Assembly: GCA_002315455.1 (NCBI GenBank)
Contig: DCGG01000116.1
Coordinates: 1-19,146 of the forward strand
Length of the DNA: 19,146 nucleotides
Source of the DNA: Lentisphaeria bacterium UBA1784
GTDB lineage: Bacteria; Verrucomicrobiota; Lentisphaeria; Victivallales; Victivallaceae
Direction: 5' to 3'
A model generated the notes under the pieces. That model did no database searches, had not been told where the DNA came from, and saw only the letters and a list, made by a program, of their open reading frames with translations. The translations under genes were made by a program, and so were the position numbers. Each line of letters opens with the position of its first letter. Positions within the stretch are counted from its first letter, which is position 1. Of the stretch, positions 14,020 to 19,146 are shown piece by piece.

Positions 14020-15348
14020 GTGGATAAGCGACTGATCAAAAATAATCTTCTGTTCTTCGTGGTGAGCGGCATTGCGCTTGGCATCACCAGTATTCTGATC
14101 TGCGTCTCCCTGATCCAGTACATTCAGGCGCGCAGTTACATCTCCCAAGCTGGGGATTATCGGGAACAGATCGAAGAGTTCGGCAAAAAGAACCCCGCCC
14201 CCGTGGAAGGGAATCGGGACCCGCTCCTGAAGGATACGGATCTCTTCACTCAGATCTCCCGGGAGATGCGGACGCATTTCGGGTTCCCCTACCATAAGGC
14301 GGTGAACCGCTTCATTGAGGTGCTCGACCAGCCTCTTCCCGCCGGAACTTCGGCGAATCGCCGGGCGGAGGTCGCCCTTGAGCAGTTCCTGAAGATCTAC
14401 AAGGAGGAGTTGGGCGAGATTGATGCCAAGGAGTATGCCGAGGTGGGCATCCGCTGGGACAAGTTGAAGGCCCGCTTCGTCAACTGGAAGAAGGCCAGCG
14501 CGGAGTTTGCCGTCATGGTCCAGAAGGCGTCACTGGAGCCCTTTGCCGCGGATGATACCGGCGTTGTGGACGAGATTCTCCGCAGTGCTTTCAGGATGCC
14601 CCGTTACCTGCAGGGGAAGCCGGAGAACCTCCGGACTTTCATCCTCAACTACAAGTACCGGGTCAACGATCTGCTGGCTCGTGCGGGAGTGAAAGTGCTT
14701 TGCTCCCCGGATTTCGGATTTCCCGCGGACTCTTCTTCTGTGGCATTTTCCATTGAGGAGTATCCCAATATCATCCGGCAGTGGGACGTGATCGGCGATC
14801 TCGCCCGCCGCATGGTCGCCGCAAAGATCGGCGCGCTGAACGAGTTTATAATCCGTTTCGGCAACGAAGAGGGCGGTCATGGCAAGTTTGACAGTTCCTT
14901 CGTTGAATCCGGCAGCTATGAGGTCGCTCACTACACTTTGGAGGTCACCGGTTCTCTGAATACCATCCGCCAGTTCGCCCGCGAGTTGAACAGTGCGTAC
15001 GATGATAACCGGATCTACGTGATCCGATCTGTTTTCCTCTATGCGGTGGATGACGGCGCGCGGAGTTTCTTCTCGCAGACCATCGCCGGCAGCGATCCTG
15101 CCGCTTCCGCCCGGAAGGAGGTTCGTTCCGGCCGCGGTCGCGGACGTTCCGCTATGCAGGATTCCTCAGATGGTTCTGCCCAGGATGAACAGACCCGGGC
15201 GCGGATGCTGGAGGCCGAGCGCCTTCGTCTGGAGCGGGAAAACAGCCTTGCGTACTATGAACGGGCCGGTTACGGTCAGGCTGTGATTGGAGCGACCGAT
15301 ATGGTTCGTGCCGTGTTCGACATCGACTACGTGGTTCTGAAGAAATAG
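14020..15348 (+). CDS. Amuc_1100-family pilus-like inner-membrane protein (PilO-like)
   Basis: The protein has 442 residues with a short cytoplasmic tail (MDKRLIKNN), one transmembrane helix (about 10-34) and a periplasmic region. A coiled-coil-like part (about 38-57) leads to two ferredoxin-like domains. The first spans about 222-280 (GFPADSSSVAFSIEEY to LNEFIIRF) and the second about 301-345 (EVAHYTLEVTGSLNTIRQF), with its last strand at 419-441. This order and the strand patterns agree with Amuc_1100 of Akkermansia, a pilus-cluster protein known as a TLR2-activating effector, and with PilO. It is longer than the 317-residue Amuc_1100 owing to a helical insert (about 60-215) and a basic, Gly/Arg/Ser-rich linker (about 346-418). 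The start is GTG, since no ATG occurs before the membrane helix. It follows the PilMN gene by 11 nt. Confidence 0.75.
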   Translation: MDKRLIKNNLLFFVVSGIALGITSILICVSLIQYIQARSYISQAGDYREQIEEFGKKNPAPVEGNRDPLLKDTDLFTQISREMRTHFGFPYHKAVNRFIEVLDQPLPAGTSANRRAEVALEQFLKIYKEELGEIDAKEYAEVGIRWDKLKARFVNWKKASAEFAVMVQKASLEPFAADDTGVVDEILRSAFRMPRYLQGKPENLRTFILNYKYRVNDLLARAGVKVLCSPDFGFPADSSSVAFSIEEYPNIIRQWDVIGDLARRMVAAKIGALNEFIIRFGNEEGGHGKFDSSFVESGSYEVAHYTLEVTGSLNTIRQFARELNSAYDDNRIYVIRSVFLYAVDDGARSFFSQTIAGSDPAASARKEVRSGRGRGRSAMQDSSDGSAQDEQTRARMLEAERLRLERENSLAYYERAGYGQAVIGATDMVRAVFDIDYVVLKK

Positions 15349-15350
15349 CT

Positions 15351-15355
15351 GGAGG
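15351..15355 (+). promoter_or_regulatory. Ribosome-binding site selecting a TTG start
   Basis: GGAGG lies 6 nt before the TTG at 15362. The first in-frame ATG (15401) would remove the front half of the membrane helix, so the TTG is the likely start. Confidence 0.7.
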
Positions 15356-15361
15356 CATATT

Positions 15362-16594
15362 TTGGACTTTCTGAAACGACACTATGAAAAAGTGATCCTC
15401 ATGGGATTGCTTTTGGCTTTCATCAGCATCATGATCCGGGTGGTGATCATCGTCAATCAGACGCAGCAGATCACCGAGGATGATCTGCAGATCCCGCACA
15501 TGGACGCGAACTACGAGGTCCATGACAGCGCTTCGGATGAGTTGCGTCCGGAAGTTTTTCTTAAGAAGACCGGTCTGGTCTGGAATGCCTCCACTGTGCG
15601 GGACGTGAAGAGTTTCGCGAATTTCTACACGGATTTGCTTGCACCTTTCCCCATGGCGGTCTGCCCCCACTGCAAGGCGCTTGCTCCCCGGTGTTTCTTT
15701 GAGGACGGCAAGCGTTGTCCGGAGTGCGGACAGGAGTTGAAGACTCCGCCCAGGTCGGGAAGTTATCGTGCCTTCATCCCCACCAAGGACGACTCCGATG
15801 GCGACGGGATCAAGGATCAGGAAGAGGATCGTTTCGGTCTGGACAAGTTGAATCCCTACGATTCTCAGTACGATTTGGATGGCGACGGGTTCACCAACGT
15901 TTACGAGATCCAGCAGGGCTACAGTCCGCTGATTGCGGCGCAGCATCCGCCCTTCTGGGAGCGGCTCCGTTTCCTCGGAATGAACCGGATCGTGTTGCCG
16001 GTGAAGTTTCTCGGCATCAAGGCTCCGGAGGGCGCCGAAGATGCCAACCTCTTCGAGTTGCAGTTCTCCTCGGTCAACAAGCGCGGCCGCGAACGGAAGT
16101 TCTCCAAGCGGATCAATGACCGTCTGGACCGCTATTCCGAGATCCCCGGCGAGATCTACAACTATCAGATCACCCAGGCCGGATACCATCAGAAGGACGG
16201 GAAGAACGTTGCTTTCGTGACGTTGGCTCCCATCGCGGAAGGCGGCCGTGAAAATGTGAAACTGCCCCCGATGCTGGTGATGGTGGAAGGGGAACAGGTG
16301 TTGAGCAGCGACGCCCGTCCGGAATTCGAGGACGTGGGCGAGTTCGCGCAGAACGGGGAAGGGTATCATCGGTTCTTCGTGCAGGTCGGGGACCGGTTCT
16401 CTGTCGGAAACGCCAAGTCCGGCCGATCCTATTACAATTTGGACAGTATTTCTGCGGACGGCACTTCCGCCATCCTTCGCAACAACAGTGCCAAGGGCGA
16501 CAAGACTCTGGACGTCAAGGGGCGCAAGATGCTGGTCACGCGGGACGGGGCGATTCCTCCTTCTCTCTGGCTCATTCACAAGCGTAAAAACTGA
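15362..16594 (+). CDS. Amuc_1099-position membrane protein with zinc-ribbon-like and calcium-binding modules
   Basis: The protein has 410 residues, starting at TTG. A short cytoplasmic end (MDFLKRHYEK) precedes one transmembrane helix (about 11-31), with the remainder outside the inner membrane. C101/C104 and C119/C122 form a CPxC-type knuckle like a zinc ribbon (C111 lies between them); if exported, these cysteines could instead form disulfides. Two acidic loops follow: DDSDGDGIKDQEE (143-155) and DLDGDGFTNVYEI (171-183). They match EF-hand/thrombospondin type 3-like calcium sites. The C-terminal half is strand-rich, with GYHRFFVQVGDRFSVGN and YNLDSISADGTSAILRNN recalling the small beta domain of PilP/GspC. 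In the alignment complex, PilP links PilN/PilO to the secretin, which fits its place between an Amuc_1100-like gene and a secretin gene. The PilP comparison is inference. Confidence 0.7.
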   Translation: MDFLKRHYEKVILMGLLLAFISIMIRVVIIVNQTQQITEDDLQIPHMDANYEVHDSASDELRPEVFLKKTGLVWNASTVRDVKSFANFYTDLLAPFPMAVCPHCKALAPRCFFEDGKRCPECGQELKTPPRSGSYRAFIPTKDDSDGDGIKDQEEDRFGLDKLNPYDSQYDLDGDGFTNVYEIQQGYSPLIAAQHPPFWERLRFLGMNRIVLPVKFLGIKAPEGAEDANLFELQFSSVNKRGRERKFSKRINDRLDRYSEIPGEIYNYQITQAGYHQKDGKNVAFVTLAPIAEGGRENVKLPPMLVMVEGEQVLSSDARPEFEDVGEFAQNGEGYHRFFVQVGDRFSVGNAKSGRSYYNLDSISADGTSAILRNNSAKGDKTLDVKGRKMLVTRDGAIPPSLWLIHKRKN

Positions 16595-16660
16595 TCGCTT
16601 TGAAACGAATCGATGGTATATAAAACAACAAAAAGGTCCAAAAACATGAGGGAAAAGCTG
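16595..16660 (+). promoter_or_regulatory. Short gap before the third secretin with a weak extended -10 element
   Basis: This 66-nt, AT-rich gap is the largest within the pilus-like run. TGGTATATA at 16614-16622 resembles an extended -10 (TGn plus TATATA), and TTGAAA at 16600-16605 is too close to serve as its -35. GAGGGA (16648-16653) lies 7 nt before the ATG at 16661 and is the best ribosome-binding site for the secretin. A separate promoter here is possible but not shown. Confidence 0.3.
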
Positions 16661-19146
16661 ATGAGATCATCCAAGCTTCGTTTGCCGGCCCTGCTGGGAA
16701 TGGCATTGGTGCTCGGAACGTCTCTTTCCGCCGCTGAGACCGCGGGCGTGAAACATGACGTTACGGGCGAGGTCCGCTCCGACATCCAGGAACGTTTTCG
16801 CAAGCAGGATGCCCGTAAAGCCGAGGCGATCAAGCTTCGGGACGAGGGGCGTTATGATGAAGCGATCCGGATCTTGGACGACGTTCTCAAGGAACTCTCC
16901 CTGGAGAAAGATGAGGTGGAGGCCCAGTTGGTCGCCGCCCGCGTCGATGAATTTCGCCGGGATCTGGCCACGGTCCGCAAGCTTCGCGGTGCGAAGTTTT
17001 TGACGGATGCCCGTTTGGCCGCCGCCGACAAAAAGTGGAGCGAGGCCCGTGCTCTTGCCGCCGGCGCGCTGGAGGTCCCCAGTCTGAAATCTCAGGCGGA
17101 GTCCCTCATCAATTACTGCGCGGCCATGGAGAAGAAGGAGACCATTGAGGAGGAGCGTTCTCTGAAGAACATCGCTCCCAACCACAAGGCGGATCAGGTC
17201 AAACTCCGCAATACGCTCAATGCCGCCCGAACCTTCTGCAAGGCCAAGCGCTACACCGAGGCTTTGAACAAGGTGGAAGAGGCCTACATCATTGATCCCT
17301 ACAACATTGAGGTGATCACGCTCGCCGGAGAGATTTACAACAAGGTCTTCACCTACGGTCTGCGCCGCGGCAATGCCGACGTGGAAGGGATTTCCAGTTA
17401 TGCCCGCTGGGCTTGGGTCGAGCCGGTGTTTTCCGCTCTGCCGGATGCCGACAACACTTCCGCCGGACTGGTTCATCGCAGTGGCGCGCAGGACTCCATG
17501 GAGCGCTTGAATAAGATCGTCTTCAAGAAGGTTGATTTCGAAGGCGCCGACGTCCAGAGCGTTATCAACTTCATCAAGGACCGGAACGTGGTCTTCGATC
17601 CTGACCGGAAGGGCGTTGCCATCAACTCCTCTCTGAATCAGAAGCAGGCGGATGAGATCCCCCCGCTGAATATGAGTTTCACCAACATCCCCTTGGACGT
17701 GCTGCTCCGCTACCTCTGCCAGATGACCGGTCTCAAGTACCGCGTGGATTCTGACGGTAGCGTTTTCATCGGCAAAGAGGTGGATGAGATGACCCGGAAG
17801 AACTTCGTGGTCCGCGGCAACCTCATCAAGAATGTGATCGATGAAGTCGGTCAGGGCACCGTTGACGGCGCCGAGACTCCCAAGCAGGAGGTCGCCGCCA
17901 ATGACGTGAACAATACTTTCGCCTCCAAGGCGTTCGAGGTCGGCACCAGTGAAGCCACCGGCAAGGACAGCAAAGGCCGGCTCACGGTTTCACAGGAGGA
18001 TCTGAAGAAGTACTTCACCCGCCGCGGAGTCCAGTTCGCTGATGGCAGTTCCATCAGTTACAACCCCGGAAAGCGCGAGATCATCGCCCGGAATACCTCC
18101 AAGAACCTCCAGCGTCTGGAGATGCTCATCAACCAGAACAACACCGACAGCAAGTTGATCATGGTCGAGATCAAGGCCATCGAGATCGACGAAGGCGACT
18201 TGCAGGAACTCGGATTCCACTGGACCTTCGGGAAGCAGGCCAACGATCAGACTCGAAGCACGAAGTGGGCGGTATATCAGGGCGCGAACACCGTTGGCAC
18301 AACAACCACCGAAGGTTTCTCCTATGGCCAGCTCTCTGCGGTTCGCGGAGCCTTTAACGAAGGGTTCAGCGAAACGGCGGCGATTGACAGCCGGATCGTC
18401 AAGGACTTCAACATCTTCCCCGCACTTTTCGGCAGTCACAACCCCTTCGGTGCCGAGGAAGATCTGAATATCGGTCTCTCCATCAACGCCTTGAGTCAGA
18501 ACAGCCGCGCCGAAACACTCTGCGCGCCCAAGCTGATCACCGTAGACGGCAAGACCGCCAAGCTCGAAGTTGTCCGCCGGTACTACTTCCCCGAGAGCTG
18601 GGATACCATCGAAGTCGAAGTCGAGACCAGCGATAACAGCGGCAGCGTGACGATCACTCCGCCGGTGCCCAGTTTCTCCGATGCCGGCGATCCCATCGGC
18701 ATCACCTTCTCCTGCACGCCTCACGTGCTGGATGACAACAAGACCATTCAGTTGGATCTGAATCCCAAGTTCACCACCTATCTCGGCAAGGACGAGTGGC
18801 CGGTCAACATCTACGGTTACTACAACGTGGAGCCCACCATTATCGCGGAACAGACCGGTGCCGCCGAACTGCAGGCGACCAAGACCCCCTATAACTACTA
18901 CTTCACGGTATGGCGCGCCGTCACCACCCGTCGCGAGATGCAGGTCAAACTCAACGTCTACGACGGTGAGACCGTGGTGCTGGGCGGCGTCGTCCAGAGT
19001 TCGAACGTCGGCCGGACCGACAAGATCCCGATCCTCGGCGATCTGCCGCTGGTGGGCCGGTTCTTCCAGTCGCAGGCGGATGACATCTCCCGGACCAACC
19101 TGCTGTTCTTCGTCACCGCCCGGTTGATGAAGAATGACGGCGGTGC
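16661..19146 (+). CDS. Type IV pilus-type secretin (Amuc_1098/PilQ-like), 3' end outside the window
   Basis: The visible 828 residues are nearly the whole protein. A signal peptide of about 25 residues (PALLGMALVLGTSLSAAE) is followed by a helical region with TPR-like motifs (about 48-75 and 203-235). An STN/N0-like secretin domain spans about 288-368, from FKKVDFEGADVQSVINFI to VDSDGSVFIGK. NolW/N1-like sequence then leads to the secretin core, which begins at MVEIKAIEIDEGDLQEL (501-517). The C-terminal signature is textbook: GETVVLGGVV (769-778), KIPILGDLPLVGRFF (788-802) and the last strand NLLFFVTARLM. It would form the outer-membrane pore of the pilus-like machine. The ATG at 16661 is preferred over the in-frame ATG at 16646 (five residues longer) because GAGGGA precedes it at a normal distance. 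The frame is still open at the window edge. Confidence 0.88.
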   Translation, partial: MRSSKLRLPALLGMALVLGTSLSAAETAGVKHDVTGEVRSDIQERFRKQDARKAEAIKLRDEGRYDEAIRILDDVLKELSLEKDEVEAQLVAARVDEFRRDLATVRKLRGAKFLTDARLAAADKKWSEARALAAGALEVPSLKSQAESLINYCAAMEKKETIEEERSLKNIAPNHKADQVKLRNTLNAARTFCKAKRYTEALNKVEEAYIIDPYNIEVITLAGEIYNKVFTYGLRRGNADVEGISSYARWAWVEPVFSALPDADNTSAGLVHRSGAQDSMERLNKIVFKKVDFEGADVQSVINFIKDRNVVFDPDRKGVAINSSLNQKQADEIPPLNMSFTNIPLDVLLRYLCQMTGLKYRVDSDGSVFIGKEVDEMTRKNFVVRGNLIKNVIDEVGQGTVDGAETPKQEVAANDVNNTFASKAFEVGTSEATGKDSKGRLTVSQEDLKKYFTRRGVQFADGSSISYNPGKREIIARNTSKNLQRLEMLINQNNTDSKLIMVEIKAIEIDEGDLQELGFHWTFGKQANDQTRSTKWAVYQGANTVGTTTTEGFSYGQLSAVRGAFNEGFSETAAIDSRIVKDFNIFPALFGSHNPFGAEEDLNIGLSINALSQNSRAETLCAPKLITVDGKTAKLEVVRRYYFPESWDTIEVEVETSDNSGSVTITPPVPSFSDAGDPIGITFSCTPHVLDDNKTIQLDLNPKFTTYLGKDEWPVNIYGYYNVEPTIIAEQTGAAELQATKTPYNYYFTVWRAVTTRREMQVKLNVYDGETVVLGGVVQSSNVGRTDKIPILGDLPLVGRFFQSQADDISRTNLLFFVTARLMKNDGG

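Noticed and set aside
1..19146. Sigma-54 (-24/-12) promoters suggested by the presence of rpoN
   Set aside because: I looked for TGGCAC-N5-TTGC-like pairs in the intergenic gaps and found none; the few TGGCAC hits are inside genes and wrongly spaced.

Overview
The window is GC-rich, densely coded, and carries almost no intergenic sequence. No gene here is a species marker. The second half (11387-19146) has the same gene order as the Amuc_1102-1101-1100-1099-1098 pilus-like cluster of Akkermansia muciniphila, a locus known from the Planctomycetes-Verrucomicrobia-Chlamydiae (PVC) superphylum. The proteins are clearly diverged from Akkermansia, so I infer a PVC relative, perhaps Lentisphaerota (Victivallis-like), Kiritimatiellota or another Verrucomicrobiota lineage. 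That placement is inference, not something read from a marker gene.

Layout, left half. Positions 1-987 (minus) are the N-terminal two thirds of the sigma-54 factor RpoN, cut by the window edge. A 175-bp divergent spacer follows. Next come a metallo-beta-lactamase-fold hydrolase of the YycJ/WalJ type (1163-1984) and, 4 nt later, a zinc-ribbon protein kinase homologue whose DFG aspartate is replaced by histidine, so probably a pseudokinase (1989-2945). Its end overlaps a convergent GT2 glycosyltransferase (2939-4045, minus). Two tandem paralogous secretin-like proteins follow (4211-5737 and 5734-7578, overlapping by 4 nt). After them is an rsmE reading frame that runs without a stop into a TPR/coiled-coil/LysM lipoprotein (7594-8931). 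Two small lipoprotein genes then overlap by 4 nt (9027-9575, resembling the ABC-transport auxiliary lipoprotein PqiC; 9572-10006, unknown). A good intrinsic terminator lies at 10039-10061.

Layout, right half. tpiA (10184-10957) and secG (10974-11351, GTG start) lead into a run of five plus-strand genes that look like one transcription unit. They are a secreted Amuc_1102-position protein (11387-12154), a PilM-PilN fusion (12185-14008), an Amuc_1100/PilO-like inner-membrane protein (14020-15348, GTG start), an Amuc_1099-position membrane protein with a four-cysteine zinc-ribbon-like knuckle and two EF/TSP3-type calcium loops (15362-16594, TTG start), and an Amuc_1098-type secretin with TPR-like and N-domains (16661 to the window end, lacking only its extreme C-terminus).

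How the genes may work together: PilM/PilN, PilO-like, PilP-like and secretin proteins make up the alignment complex and outer-membrane pore of type IV pilus and type II secretion machines. Three secretin-family proteins within 15 kb suggest either several outer-membrane pores or accessory pore subunits. No pilin, prepilin peptidase, assembly ATPase or PilC-like platform gene is visible, so any such partners must be encoded elsewhere. No tRNA, rRNA, CRISPR array, insertion sequence or prophage was seen.
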